DNA from: Acidobacteriota bacterium
GTDB taxonomy: Bacteria; Acidobacteriota; Terriglobia; Acidiferrales; UBA7541
Direction: 5' to 3'
Assembly (NCBI GenBank): GCA_013289855.1
Contig: JABCZD010000015.1
Span: 43,345-107,344, forward strand
DNA: 64,000 nt
In this document: piece after piece, positions 35,553 through 44,296 of the stretch
How the letters are laid out: each line of letters begins with the position of its first letter
Numbering within the stretch: position 1 is the stretch's first letter
The notes under the pieces: generated by a model
What the model was told of the DNA's origin: nothing
Databases searched by the model: none
What the model saw: the letters and a program-made list of their open reading frames with translations, nothing else
Translations under genes and position numbers: made by a program

Positions 35553-36257
35553 ATGAACGCCGCCAACATTCTTGTGGTCGACGACGAGCCACAGATTCGC
35601 CGCGTGCTTCGCTCCACGCTCACCAGTCAAGGCTACGTTTTGACCGACGCCAAGACCGGCGAAGAAGCGGTCGAGATCGCGCGCAAATCCAAGCCCGACC
35701 TGATCCTGCTGGACGTCAACATGCCCGGCATGGGCGGCATCGAAACGTGCCGCGAAATTCGGCGCTTTTCCAGCGCACCCATCATCATGCTCACGGTGCG
35801 CAACGCGGAACGCGACAAAGTTCTCGCGCTCGATGCCGGTGCCGACGATTACGTGGTAAAACCCTTTGGCATCGAAGAGCTGCTCGCCCGCGTTCGCGCT
35901 TCTTTGCGCAGGCATTCCACTGGTGAAACGCTTCCGCCATTCTCCGCCAAAGATATTTCCATTGATTTTGAAAGCCGCCGCGTGGAAGTGCGCGGCGAAG
36001 AAGTGCATCTCACTCCCAAAGAGTTCGACGTGATGAAACACCTGATCATGAACCAGGGCAAGCCGCTCACTCATCGCCGCCTGTTGCAAGCCGTCTGGGG
36101 TCCCGACTACGGCGAAGAAACCGAGAACCTGCGCGTGGTGATCAATCAACTGCGCAAAAAAATCGAAGCCGACCCCACCCACCCAAAATTTATCCTAACC
36201 GAACCCTGGGTCGGCTACCGTTTTCAACCCCCCAAAACCTCGGCCCGCAAATCGTAA
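35553..36257 (+). CDS. kdpE: KdpE-type OmpR/PhoB-family response regulator
   Basis: A 234-residue regulator. Receiver: VVDDEP (D10, D11), phosphorylation Asp in LILLDVNMPGMGG (D54), the T/K switch pair (LTV, VVKPFG). Winged-helix DNA-binding domain at about 130-232 (HLTPKEFDVMKHLIMNQGKP ... NLRVVINQLRKKIE). It should activate kdpFABC under low K+. It is in an operon with the kinase gene, but kdpFABC lies 8.4 kb away, convergent. Confidence 0.94.
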   Translation: MNAANILVVDDEPQIRRVLRSTLTSQGYVLTDAKTGEEAVEIARKSKPDLILLDVNMPGMGGIETCREIRRFSSAPIIMLTVRNAERDKVLALDAGADDYVVKPFGIEELLARVRASLRRHSTGETLPPFSAKDISIDFESRRVEVRGEEVHLTPKEFDVMKHLIMNQGKPLTHRRLLQAVWGPDYGEETENLRVVINQLRKKIEADPTHPKFILTEPWVGYRFQPPKTSARKS

Positions 36258-36319
36258 CCACGCTTTTGTCGCGGCGGGTCTTCAGAACCGTGTCTTTGCC
36301 TTTGCTTCTGACTTTCCTT

Positions 36320-36348
36320 TTGTAGCGGTCGCTTTCCGAAGCGGTCGC
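36320..36348. repeat. GTAG-footed palindrome (REP-like)
   Basis: TGTAGCGGTCGCTTTCCGAA then GCGGTCGCA. A close relative is at 62745-62771. It lies between kdpE and the next gene. Confidence 0.7.
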
Positions 36349-36369
36349 ATTTGACTGGAGAAAGAACTG

Positions 36370-36690
36370 ATGTCTCTAAACGCCACATCGCTATCAAATG
36401 ATGGGAAAGTCGAATTCTTGGCTAGGCTTGCCAATACTCTCACTATCTGCGCGCGGGATACGTATGAAGTTGGCACTGAAAGTGTGTTGCAGCCGACAGT
36501 TCTGCGTGCCTACAACGAACTCTTGCATTTCGTGACGGGAGCCGTACGGGACCATTTGACCGGAACCGACGGCTATTCCTTTGAAGATATTCTCGAAATG
36601 GCGCGTGCGTTCGGAGAAAAGAATCATCGGTCCTCTGAAATCAAATGGGCCTTCGAACAGGTCGCGAAGAAACCGTTCAGCGGGAACTAG
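36370..36690 (+). CDS. Small conserved hypothetical protein
   Basis: A 106-residue, probably all-helical cytoplasmic protein without membrane segments. It has the look of a real gene: GGAG upstream of the ATG, and a natural sequence (GKVEFLARLANTLTICARDT ... VLRAYNELLHFVTGAVRDHL ... SEIKWAFEQVAKK). I recall similar short proteins in soil bacteria annotated as hypothetical. Function unknown. Its 3' end faces the alpha/beta hydrolase gene 55 bases away. Confidence 0.65.
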   Translation: MSLNATSLSNDGKVEFLARLANTLTICARDTYEVGTESVLQPTVLRAYNELLHFVTGAVRDHLTGTDGYSFEDILEMARAFGEKNHRSSEIKWAFEQVAKKPFSGN

Positions 36691-36745
36691 CACCCACTTC
36701 GTGTGGCGCTTGCATTCGCGCTTTGTCATTCTGAAACTTTCGACT

Positions 36746-37435
36746 TCAAATCTTCTCGCGTACTGCCTCGGCAATGACATCGACCACAAGATTCGGCTGT
36801 GTGTACATCGGTGTGTGGTCGACGGCATAGGAACGGATTTTCGCGCCCATCCGTTCGGCCATGAAACGCTGAGTGGTCGATTTGATCATGCGATCTTCTT
36901 CCGCGAGCAAGTACCAGGTTGGCTTCGTTTTCCAGATTGGTTGTGCAGCCACTTCTTGAATGCATTTCAAGGCAATGGGCCGCTGCACCGCGGCCATGAT
37001 CGCCGTTTGATCGGCGGAGGCTTTGTGAGCGACTGCTTTACGAAAGCCGTCTTCCGACATCCAAATGAAACCGTGCGAGTCAGGCGCCAAATGCGGAGCG
37101 TCCGGATGCGGAGGTTCGCGATAAAAGACCTGCGCGACGGTTTCACCGTTGTCGGGAGCCAACGCCGAAACATAGACGAGAGCTTTGATGCGCTCGTCGG
37201 CAGGTCCGGCAATGACGGCCCCGGCGTAGGCGTGTCCAACCAACACGACTGGTCCCGTGATTCTCTCAAGAGTTCTGGAGAGCGCTGCAATGTCATCGGA
37301 AAGCGATGTCAGTGGAATTGGAGCGCAGATCACCTTAAAGCCCAAACGGCGGAGCGGAAGGATGACGTTCTGCCAACAGGATCCGTCAGCCCAGGCTCCA
37401 TGAACTAATACGATGGTTGCGTTCTCGGCGGTCAT
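36746..37435 (-). CDS. Alpha/beta-hydrolase-fold protein with an alanine in place of the nucleophile serine
   Basis: A 229-residue alpha/beta hydrolase fold. TIVLVHGAWADGSCW is the oxyanion-region opening. The nucleophile elbow reads VVLVGHAYAGAVI (67-72): Ala69 stands where G-x-S-x-G esterases have Ser. The codon is GCC in the sequence given, so it is not a reading slip. The late acid and histidine region has EEDRMI (about 185-190) and VDHTPMY. I recall a subfamily of such proteins with GHAYAG; they may be non-hydrolytic or use a different mechanism. Substrate unknown. Adjacent to another alpha/beta hydrolase on the same strand. Confidence 0.85.
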   Translation of the reverse strand: MTAENATIVLVHGAWADGSCWQNVILPLRRLGFKVICAPIPLTSLSDDIAALSRTLERITGPVVLVGHAYAGAVIAGPADERIKALVYVSALAPDNGETVAQVFYREPPHPDAPHLAPDSHGFIWMSEDGFRKAVAHKASADQTAIMAAVQRPIALKCIQEVAAQPIWKTKPTWYLLAEEDRMIKSTTQRFMAERMGAKIRSYAVDHTPMYTQPNLVVDVIAEAVREKI

Positions 37436-37462
37436 CGCAATCTTCCGGGTTTTGCCGCGCGG

Positions 37463-38398
37463 CTAGATTCCGTGCGCATCAAAGAACTCCCTCATGGCGG
37501 CAGCAATCTCCGCGACGTGCGTCTCCAAAGCAAAATGTCCAGTGTCCAGCATCTTGACCTGCGCGCCGGGGATGTCCCTGCGGAATGCTTCCGCACCTGC
37601 GGGAATGAAGAAGGGATCGTTTTTGCCCCAAATTGCGAGCAACGGCGGCTGCGATTTACGGAAGTATTCCTGAAAGGCGGGGTAAAGCGCGACGTTGGAT
37701 GCATAATTCAGAAACAGATCCAGCTGAATGTCTTTGTTTCCTGGCCGCTCCATCAGCGCCATATCCAACGTATAGGTTTCCGGTGCAACGTTGTCTGGGT
37801 TGGTCACTCCATGCGTGTACTGCCAGCGCGTGCCGTCAAGCGTTAAGACATTCTTTGCAATGACTTCACGGTTTTCGGCATTAGGAAGAGCCCAATATTT
37901 CCGGATCGGCCCCCACGCGTCTCCGAGTCCGTCTTCGTAAGCGTTGCCGTTTTGTGAAACGATCGCCGTGATTCGTTCAGGATGAGCCATGGCCAGGCGG
38001 AAGCCTGTCGGCGCTCCGTAATCGAAGACATACAGCGCATAGCGATCGATTTTGATCGCTTCCGTGAAGGCGGCTACCGTCGTGGCCAGCGCGTCGAAGG
38101 TGTACTTGTATTTTCGTTTTTCCGGCACTTCCGTAAATCCAAAACCTGGCAGGTCCGGCGCGATTACCCGGTAGCGATCGGCGAGACGGGGAATCAACTC
38201 GCGATACATGAATGACGAGGTCGGAAATCCGTGCAGCAGGAGAACCACCGGTGCCTGGGGATCACCGGCCTCTCGGTAAAAAACTTGCACGCCGTCAGCT
38301 TCAACCCTGTGGATGGATGTAAACGGCAGGACAGAACGGTGGGAGTCCGCGCTGGACGCGCCGCTCTTTTGTTTTTGCGCTGAAGTATTCTGAGCCAT
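37463..38398 (-). CDS. Alpha/beta hydrolase of the haloalkane dehalogenase/epoxide hydrolase type
   Basis: About 311 residues. VVLLLHGFPTSSFMYRE is the oxyanion-region opening; the nucleophile elbow YVFDYGAPTGFR has an Asp (D126), as in haloalkane dehalogenases and epoxide hydrolases. The C-terminal histidine is in KMLDTGHFALETH. The ATG at 38398 has a perfect AGGAGG eight bases upstream; a TTG two codons earlier is less likely. Substrate not readable. Divergent from a CGNR regulator, which may control it. Confidence 0.9.
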   Translation of the reverse strand: MAQNTSAQKQKSGASSADSHRSVLPFTSIHRVEADGVQVFYREAGDPQAPVVLLLHGFPTSSFMYRELIPRLADRYRVIAPDLPGFGFTEVPEKRKYKYTFDALATTVAAFTEAIKIDRYALYVFDYGAPTGFRLAMAHPERITAIVSQNGNAYEDGLGDAWGPIRKYWALPNAENREVIAKNVLTLDGTRWQYTHGVTNPDNVAPETYTLDMALMERPGNKDIQLDLFLNYASNVALYPAFQEYFRKSQPPLLAIWGKNDPFFIPAGAEAFRRDIPGAQVKMLDTGHFALETHVAEIAAAMREFFDAHGI

Positions 38399-38529
38399 TG
38401 GCAATTCCTCCTAAGTGTTTCGGGATAGGTTGATCAAACACCACACAACACAGCCTTCTCTGGTTACACCACAACGCGGTAACTTGTCAATACCGCGATT
38501 CCCGGTTACAGTGCTTCCGAGCTATCCAT

Positions 38530-39129
38530 GTGACGCGCTCCCCATTGCATCGAAAATCGCGGCCCGGCCCGGTGTTTCTGGCGGGGCACCTCGCGCTGGA
38601 TTTTCTAAACACTCGGATGCGAGTGAATGGAGAAATGATGGATTTTTTTCAACGCGACGAGGATGTCATCCGTTGGCTCAAACTAGCGAGGCTTTCCGTT
38701 CCGGAAGCTGGTTCGCGCACAGCGGGAATATCTCTTTTGGATTCTGCGCGAACGCTGCGTGAGAACATTCGCTCGCTGGTAGAGAAACGAAAGGCTGGAC
38801 GGCGGGGAGATCCGGCGGTTCTTAACCGATTTCTGTCCGGTGCTGAGAGTTATCCCCGGCTTGTTTGGAACAAGCCGCGCTCGCTGGCCATCGAAAAAGT
38901 CAGGCGACAAAATACCGCCGAAGCGCTTCTTGGGCCCGTGGCGGATGCCGCCGCAGATCTGCTTGCGACGGCCGACTTTCGTTTGGTGAAGCGGTGCGAA
39001 GACGATACCTGCGTGCTCTGGTTCTCCGACAACACCAAATCGCACCATCGACGTTGGTGCAGCATGCAGCTGTGTGGAAACCGCCACAAGGTTGCGGCCT
39101 ACCGACGGCGACGGGGCAACGACGGTTAA
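38530..39129 (+). CDS. CGNR zinc-finger transcriptional regulator (ABATE/CGNR type)
   Basis: About 199 residues. The N-terminal part (AGHLALDFLNTRMRVNGE) is the ABATE-like stress domain. The C-terminus has the CGNR zinc finger: RCEDDTCVLWFSDNTKSHHR, then RWCSMQLCGNRHKVAAYRRR, with four Cys and the CGNR motif. Such proteins are predicted DNA-binding regulators. It starts with GTG 38530. Divergently placed to the hydrolase gene, so control of that pair is plausible. Confidence 0.88.
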   Translation: MTRSPLHRKSRPGPVFLAGHLALDFLNTRMRVNGEMMDFFQRDEDVIRWLKLARLSVPEAGSRTAGISLLDSARTLRENIRSLVEKRKAGRRGDPAVLNRFLSGAESYPRLVWNKPRSLAIEKVRRQNTAEALLGPVADAAADLLATADFRLVKRCEDDTCVLWFSDNTKSHHRRWCSMQLCGNRHKVAAYRRRRGNDG

Positions 39130-39309
39130 GGAGTCAACGCAGATTAGCAGGGTGCAGATTTGTTGCAACCACGCGATGCGCGGGAGCATTAAATGTGTGG
39201 CATCGAAGTTCGCGATACCGTCGGACTAGTGGGTCTCATAGTGTCGCCGCGCAGTCATTACCGAAACTCATCCGCAGGTCATATTTAGATCTCGTAGAAA
39301 GGAACTCGT

Positions 39310-40773
39310 ATGGACACCGTGGAAGGGGTTGCTTCGCTGCAATCGCTGAGGAATATGAAAGTGGAAGAGTTCGATCTGGTGATCCTCGGCGGCGGCACGG
39401 GGTCGACGATCGCTGCCTGGACCTTTGCTAGTAAGGGACAACGCGTGGCGGTGATCGATCGCAGATACATTGGCGGGTCATGTCCGAACATCGCCTGTCT
39501 GCCCAGCAAGAACGTTGTTCACAGCGCGAAGGTCGCATCGTATGTCCGTAGTAGCGAAGATTTCGGCATCGCCAAAACAGGCTTCACGGTCGATATGGCC
39601 GCAGTGCGCGGACGCAAACGCCGGATGGTAACCGGCATGAACGATATGTACCTCGACAACTACAAAAAGAGCGGGGCGGAGTTCATCCTGGGCAGCGGAG
39701 CTTTCATCGGACCTCGGACCTTGCTGGTCACACTTCCTGATGGAGCCCGGCGGCAACTACGCGGGACCAATGTGATCGTCAGTACCGGCACCCGCGCAGC
39801 GTTAGCGCCAGTTCCCGGCTTTGCGGACGCGCAGCCGCTTACCCATGTCGAAGCGCTTGAGCTGGATAAAGTTCCCAAATATCTCATTGTGATTGGCGGA
39901 GGGTACATCGGACTAGAATTTTCCCAAGCCATGAGTAGGTTCGGCAGCAAGGTGTCGGTGATCGAACGCAACACCCACTTGGTGCACGGGGAAGACGAAG
40001 ACGTGACGGAAGCGCTTCGCGTCCTGCTCGAAGACGAAGGCATCGACGTTCTTCTGAACGCACAGCTCAAGCGAGTATCGGGGAAATCGGGCGAGTCGGT
40101 CACGGTGGTTCTCGATCAGAATGGAGTGGAGCGAACGCTCGAGGGAAGTCATCTGCTGGCGGCGGGCGGCCGCATACCGAACACCGAGGGCATCGGCCTC
40201 GAGTTGGCCGGCGTCGAACTGACCGACCGCGGATTCATCAAGGTGAATGAGCGTCTTCAGACCACGGCGCCCGCCGTTTGGGCCATCGGCGAAGTAGCCG
40301 GCAGCCCGCAGTTTACGCATATTAGCGTTGACGATTTTCGCGTGGTGCATAGCAATCTCACCGGCGGTAATCGCGTGACGACGGGCAGGCAGGTTCCATT
40401 CTGTCTGTTCACCGACCCGGAATTCGCCCACATCGGACTAAGTGAGAAGGAAGCGAACGCGCAGGGTATTGCCTATCGCTTATTCAAAATCCCAATGGAA
40501 CAAGTGCTGCGGGCGCGCACACTTTCGGAAACACGAGGGTTCTTAAAGGCGCTGGTTGAAATCAACGGTGATCGTATCCTTGGCTTCAGCGCCCTCGCCG
40601 TCGATGGAGGGGAGATCATGGCTTCCGTTCAGATTGCTATGATCGCGGGTCTTCCCTATACCGCATTGCGCGACGCTGTCCTCGCTCACCCTACGCTGGT
40701 CGAGGGACTCGGGACATTGTTTTCCTCCGAGCCGACGTCGCGTAATGAGCAGGCGCGAACGGCCACGCGATAA
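39310..40773 (+). CDS. Pyridine nucleotide-disulfide oxidoreductase, mercuric-reductase-like
   Basis: A 487-residue class I FAD disulfide reductase: FAD GxGxxG-like LGGGTGST (26-33), redox pair in GGSCPNIACLPSKN (C58, C63), NAD-binding YLIVIGGGYIGLEF and C-terminal dimer domain (about 360-470, with FTDPEFAHIGLSEKEA). The family includes mercuric reductase-like and lipoamide dehydrogenase-like enzymes; no MerA-type N-terminal heavy-metal domain and no C-terminal Cys pair are seen. Substrate unknown. It is 143 bases upstream of the nitrile hydratase genes. Confidence 0.9.
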   Translation: MDTVEGVASLQSLRNMKVEEFDLVILGGGTGSTIAAWTFASKGQRVAVIDRRYIGGSCPNIACLPSKNVVHSAKVASYVRSSEDFGIAKTGFTVDMAAVRGRKRRMVTGMNDMYLDNYKKSGAEFILGSGAFIGPRTLLVTLPDGARRQLRGTNVIVSTGTRAALAPVPGFADAQPLTHVEALELDKVPKYLIVIGGGYIGLEFSQAMSRFGSKVSVIERNTHLVHGEDEDVTEALRVLLEDEGIDVLLNAQLKRVSGKSGESVTVVLDQNGVERTLEGSHLLAAGGRIPNTEGIGLELAGVELTDRGFIKVNERLQTTAPAVWAIGEVAGSPQFTHISVDDFRVVHSNLTGGNRVTTGRQVPFCLFTDPEFAHIGLSEKEANAQGIAYRLFKIPMEQVLRARTLSETRGFLKALVEINGDRILGFSALAVDGGEIMASVQIAMIAGLPYTALRDAVLAHPTLVEGLGTLFSSEPTSRNEQARTATR

Positions 40774-40916
40774 AAGCGAAATAGACTCTTCAACAATTAC
40801 AGGCACTTCAGATAAGCCCGTCGTAGCCTTGCTTGACACCGCAGCTATAATTCTGCCAATGCTTATTCGCCATGGCTGGCGAACTCCGCTGTGCGACTTG
40901 TGTGAGGTGAGTGGAA

Positions 40917-41630
40917 ATGACCACGACCCGCCGCGACTTTCTGACCGCCGCAGTGACCGCTGCCGGAGCAGCCGTAACTCCGGATCTCGCCCACGCTCAC
41001 GAGCATGACCACGCTCACGATCATGACCACCAGGTTGTTCCCTCTGATCCCGCCCTCCGCGTTAAGGCGCTCGAATCTCTACTGGTCGAAAAAGGGCTAG
41101 TCGACCGGGCCGCGCTCGATGCCATTGTCGATGCGTATGAGTACAAGATCGGCCCCCGCAACGGTGCGCGCGTCGTAGCGCGGGCCTGGGTTGATCCCGC
41201 ATACAAGCAGCGACTGCTTACCAATGGCGCGGCCGCCATCGCGGAACTGGGCTACAGTGGCCCAGAGGGCGAGCAGATGATGGTGGTGCAGAACACGCCT
41301 AAGGTGCACAACCTCGTCGTGTGCACGCTTTGCTCCTGCTATCCTTGGCCGGTTCTCGGCCTGCCGCCGGTTTGGTACAAGTCTGCACCTTATCGTTCGC
41401 GCGCGGTCATCGACCCGCGTGGGTTGTTGCGTGAGTTTGGACTCCACCTTCCAGATGACGTCGAGCTACGGGTCTGGGACAGCACCGCCGACCTGCGCTA
41501 CCTCGTGCTGCCGGAGCGACCTGCGGGCAGCGAGGGTTTAAACGAAGAGGAGCTGGCCGCGTGGGTCAGTCGAGATTCCATGATTGGCACCGCCAAGGTC
41601 GTCAAGCCCGCTGAGGGAGTTCCGGCATGA
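40917..41630 (+). CDS. Nitrile hydratase alpha subunit (cobalt type) with Tat signal and His-rich linker
   Basis: About 237 residues. Metal motif VVCTLCSCYPWPVLG (C136, C139, C141) is the C-T-L-C-S-C form of cobalt-type nitrile hydratases; the enzyme hydrates nitriles to amides. Unusually it begins with a Tat-type signal (TTRRDFLTAAVTAAGAAV) and then a His/Asp-rich stretch HAHEHDHAHDHDHQ (27-39), which resembles metal-binding linkers. Ordinary alpha subunits are cytoplasmic and lack both. I prefer ATG 40917, with GAGG nine bases upstream, over GTG 40911. The beta subunit overlaps by ATGA. Confidence 0.93.
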   Translation: MTTTRRDFLTAAVTAAGAAVTPDLAHAHEHDHAHDHDHQVVPSDPALRVKALESLLVEKGLVDRAALDAIVDAYEYKIGPRNGARVVARAWVDPAYKQRLLTNGAAAIAELGYSGPEGEQMMVVQNTPKVHNLVVCTLCSCYPWPVLGLPPVWYKSAPYRSRAVIDPRGLLREFGLHLPDDVELRVWDSTADLRYLVLPERPAGSEGLNEEELAAWVSRDSMIGTAKVVKPAEGVPA

Positions 41631-42265
41631 ACGGCATTCATGACATGGGCGGCATGCAGGACATGGGCCCTCTCGAGTATGAGAAGAACGAGCCTGTATT
41701 TCACGCGCCGTGGGAAAAACGGACTTTCGCGATTTGGTGGGCCACTGACGCAGCGCCCGGCTACCGCTATCAGGCGGAAATTCTACCTCCGGTGGAATAC
41801 TTGGGCCTGAGTTACTACGCCAGAATGCTCGTCGCAATGACCGAACTCTTGGTAGCAGGCGGAATGATCACTCGCGCGGAACTCGAAACAGGGCAGCCCA
41901 TGCCAGGCACACGTAAAGGTGAATTGCTCACGCTCGCGCAAGTGCCCGCGGAGCTCATCAAAAGCGAGCCTTCCCTCCGAAATCTACCTATCGCTCCCCG
42001 TTTTAGAACTGGCCAACGGGTGAGAGCTCGTAACTTGAACCCAGTAACGCACACTCGCCTCCCACGCTACGCGCGAGGAAAGATCGGCACGATTGAACGC
42101 GATCACGGCGTCTATGATTTTGAAGACGCCGAACAGCAATTGGACAAGAAGCCCCAGCATGTTTACTCGGTGCGTTTTGCCGCACGCGAGCTATGGGGCC
42201 AAGAGGCGAATCAGCACGATTGCGTATATGTCGATATGTGGGATGACTACCTTGAACGAGCCTAA
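41627..42265 (+). CDS. Nitrile hydratase beta subunit
   Basis: A 212-residue partner of the alpha subunit. Opening MNGIHDMGGMQDMGPLEYEK is diagnostic; the C-terminal SH3-like barrel is RFRTGQRVRARNLNPVTHTR ... RYARGKIGTIERDHGVYDF. It closes the active site with the alpha subunit. It lacks a signal peptide, so if the enzyme is exported it must travel with alpha through Tat. ATGA overlap with alpha; the accessory gene begins inside its last codons. Confidence 0.94.
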   Translation: MNGIHDMGGMQDMGPLEYEKNEPVFHAPWEKRTFAIWWATDAAPGYRYQAEILPPVEYLGLSYYARMLVAMTELLVAGGMITRAELETGQPMPGTRKGELLTLAQVPAELIKSEPSLRNLPIAPRFRTGQRVRARNLNPVTHTRLPRYARGKIGTIERDHGVYDFEDAEQQLDKKPQHVYSVRFAARELWGQEANQHDCVYVDMWDDYLERA

Positions 42266-42638
42266 CTCAATTACCCAGCCCGAAAATCTCTCCGCTCTGG
42301 CAAACCTGCCACGCGATGAGGGTGGGCCGGTCTTTGCGGAGCCGTGGCAGGCGCAAGCTTTCGCGCTCGCCGTCCGTCTGTCTGCGCAAGGGCATTTCAC
42401 GTGGAAAGAATGGGCGGCCGCGCTCGCCGGGGAACTGAAGGGGGCCGCGGATCGCGGTGAGCCCGATGACGGCTCGCGCTACTACCACCATTGGCTCGCA
42501 GCCTTGGAGCGTCTGGTAACCGAGAAACGTCTATCCGATCCCAGCGCAATGCTGGAACGCAAAGAAGCGTGGGCTGTAGCTTACCGGCGCACGCCCCATG
42601 GGAAACCCATCGAACTGAGTGCTTCCTCAACTGACTAG
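42243..42638 (+). CDS. Nitrile hydratase accessory (activator) protein
   Basis: About 131 residues. It resembles the N-terminal part of the beta subunit family: PVFAEPWQAQAFALAVRLSA, GHFTWKEWAAALAGELKGAA, DGSRYYHHWLAALERLVTEK. This is the pattern of small activators that help insert cobalt into the alpha subunit. The ATG at 42243 overlaps the beta gene by 23 bases; a TTG at 42252 is an alternative. Third gene of the alpha-beta-accessory operon. Confidence 0.87.
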   Translation: MTTLNEPNSITQPENLSALANLPRDEGGPVFAEPWQAQAFALAVRLSAQGHFTWKEWAAALAGELKGAADRGEPDDGSRYYHHWLAALERLVTEKRLSDPSAMLERKEAWAVAYRRTPHGKPIELSASSTD

Positions 42639-42643
42639 ACAAT

Positions 42644-43036
42644 CTATCCGGATACCGTCTCGTTCGGGTAGTTGAAGAAGAGCTGATTGCCGTCGGGATC
42701 ATCGACCACCAGCAAACGGTAGCCCCACGAACCTTCCTTGACCGCAACGCCCTTGGCCTCCAGTTCCGCGCGCAGCGCGTCCAACGCGGCGACCGCGGCC
42801 TCGCGGGTCTGCGGCTCGACGTTCAGGGAAATGAACATCAGCCCTTTGCCAATCTTCTCCGGCCACGTGTCGGCCAGGATAAGCGCGCAGCCCTGCCTCT
42901 CCACCTGCGCGACGTACACTCTGCCGTCCTCGTCGTAGCGCCAGGGGCTCGTGAAGCCGAGCCGGTCAACGTAGAAGCGGAGCGAGGCCGCAACGTCGGT
43001 CACGTGTAGGACGGGACGCGCGAACCAGTCGGTCAT
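42644..43036 (-). CDS. Glyoxalase/bleomycin-resistance (VOC) superfamily protein
   Basis: About 130 residues, two beta-alpha-beta-beta-beta units: ARPVLHVTDVAASLRFYVDR / LGFTSPW then GYRLLVVDDPDGNQLFFNYP. The first metal-position His is in PVLHVTD; the E/Q in NQLFF is near the end. VOC members include lyases, dioxygenases and binding proteins (bleomycin); the substrate is unknown here. Start ATG 43036 chosen because the upstream extension has no family pattern. Convergent with the nitrile hydratase operon, 5 bases apart. Confidence 0.82.
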   Translation of the reverse strand: MTDWFARPVLHVTDVAASLRFYVDRLGFTSPWRYDEDGRVYVAQVERQGCALILADTWPEKIGKGLMFISLNVEPQTREAAVAALDALRAELEAKGVAVKEGSWGYRLLVVDDPDGNQLFFNYPNETVSG

Positions 43037-43155
43037 AGCTATGTATTCTCGAACGAAAATAGCTTTCTCACAATGGCCGAAAGCCTTTCTAACTTCACTC
43101 GCCACTCGCCACTCCGGCACTCGCCACTTCTTCCGTTCCAGAATAATGCATTTTG

Positions 43156-43176
43156 GTGGTGGGTCAGTTTCCGATC
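43156..43176. repeat. 21-base IS-end-like sequence, copy 1
   Basis: GGTGGTGGGTCAGTTTCCGA then T; it differs by one base from 56021-56041, and a diverged inverted copy is at 44143-44163. It is likely a terminal sequence of an insertion element. Confidence 0.5.
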
Positions 43177-43318
43177 AGTGCGTTAATTATCCAGGTGCTC
43201 AGGCGGGTTTTCTTGGTAAACGTCCCAGAACCCCGTTTCTGGATAGTTTCCGGATTGCCGACCACTCGTCCAGAATGGTCGGGCTCTGAGGCTGGTATGG
43301 CGGCACACACTTCCGCCC

Positions 43319-43828
43319 TTATTTCCTTATCTGAGCCTGGGACGAGGGACCAGATCTCTCGCGAAACTGAGAACGCACGCTCTCGCGTGTAAACAAGATC
43401 CACCACCAAAGGCTTATCGGTATCAAGATCACAAGCGAGAGCTCAAAAGCAAGAAGGTAAAGCCCCCCTCCGATTGCGAAAATCGCACCCTGGCCCGGGT
43501 CAGGCGGAAACACCGAAGAGGGACGGAGAACAATTAGCAGTGCGCAGACTGCAACAGGAACGGTCGAAAGAAGAAGAGTAATTCTTCTTGCCCACTCGCG
43601 CAGGCGCAGAAGCCCAATTGACGCGACGATGCCCAACAGACCGAAGCAGATCGGAATCCCGACATAAACAGCGTAAACCGCTCGGGCCAGGGATTCACGG
43701 TTGAGAGTGGGAAAGAGGCGATGGCTTTGAAGTGACGCCACAAAATACAGGCCGGGTGGAACCAACTCAGCAAGACTACTCAGGAACTGAACTGCGGCGA
43801 CCGCTATGACGGAGTTCGACGGTTTCAT
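43319..43828 (-). CDS. Small integral membrane protein, function unknown
   Basis: A 169-residue protein with four hydrophobic helices (about 8-30, 50-75, 82-102 and 113-143). Residues between them are charged (RLREWARR). No family recognised; the general form (four helices, Pro/Gly at turns) is common in small DUF membrane proteins. It lies within a 1-kb segment bracketed by IS-end-like inverted sequences (43156-43176 and 44143-44163), so it could be passenger DNA. Confidence 0.6.
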   Translation of the reverse strand: MKPSNSVIAVAAVQFLSSLAELVPPGLYFVASLQSHRLFPTLNRESLARAVYAVYVGIPICFGLLGIVASIGLLRLREWARRITLLLSTVPVAVCALLIVLRPSSVFPPDPGQGAIFAIGGGLYLLAFELSLVILIPISLWWWILFTRESVRSQFRERSGPSSQAQIRK

Positions 43829-44142
43829 CTTGGTTCGAGTCGGTCCTTTCTACAGTCCCCTAGAATTGACGGAACACCAGAGCAGTCCGGTGACGAAAAC
43901 GATGTAAGAAGCAAATACAAACCGATCGCATTTCGGACCGAGTGCACCGGGACTGATGCCCATGCCCAGATTCTATCGAAATCGCGAAATACGTGTCTTG
44001 CTCGGGAACAAGAACGTATGCAAGGAGATAATGCAGATTAGAGGCCTTCATATTCCGCACGTATGACGGGCTAACCGGAAGTTATTCCGAGCCAGAAATG
44101 CGCTTCTGGGGAGTGCGGCCCACTAACTCCCGGGTAGTCGCG

Positions 44143-44163
44143 TAGTCGGAAACTGTCCCGCCG
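44143..44163. repeat. IS-end-like sequence, diverged inverted copy
   Basis: Reverse complement reads CGGCGGGACAGTTTCCGACT. It shares GGG.CAGTTTCCGA with the copies at 43156 and 56021, but in the opposite orientation. Confidence 0.4.
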
Positions 44164-44296
44164 CGGCATTTCACAAGCCCAAGCCGTCGCCCTCTGCTTG
44201 ATCGGGCGCTTCGAGTCGTTCACCCCAGCACGATGCGGAGTTAGGCCTTGCCTGTTTTCCTTCGCCCCTCTTCTGGCAAGTTACCGATAATTTTAC

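Noticed and set aside
40833..40851. TTGACA and TATAAT upstream of the nitrile hydratase genes
   Set aside because: The spacing is only 7 bases, far from the 16-18 needed, so they are not a -35/-10 pair.
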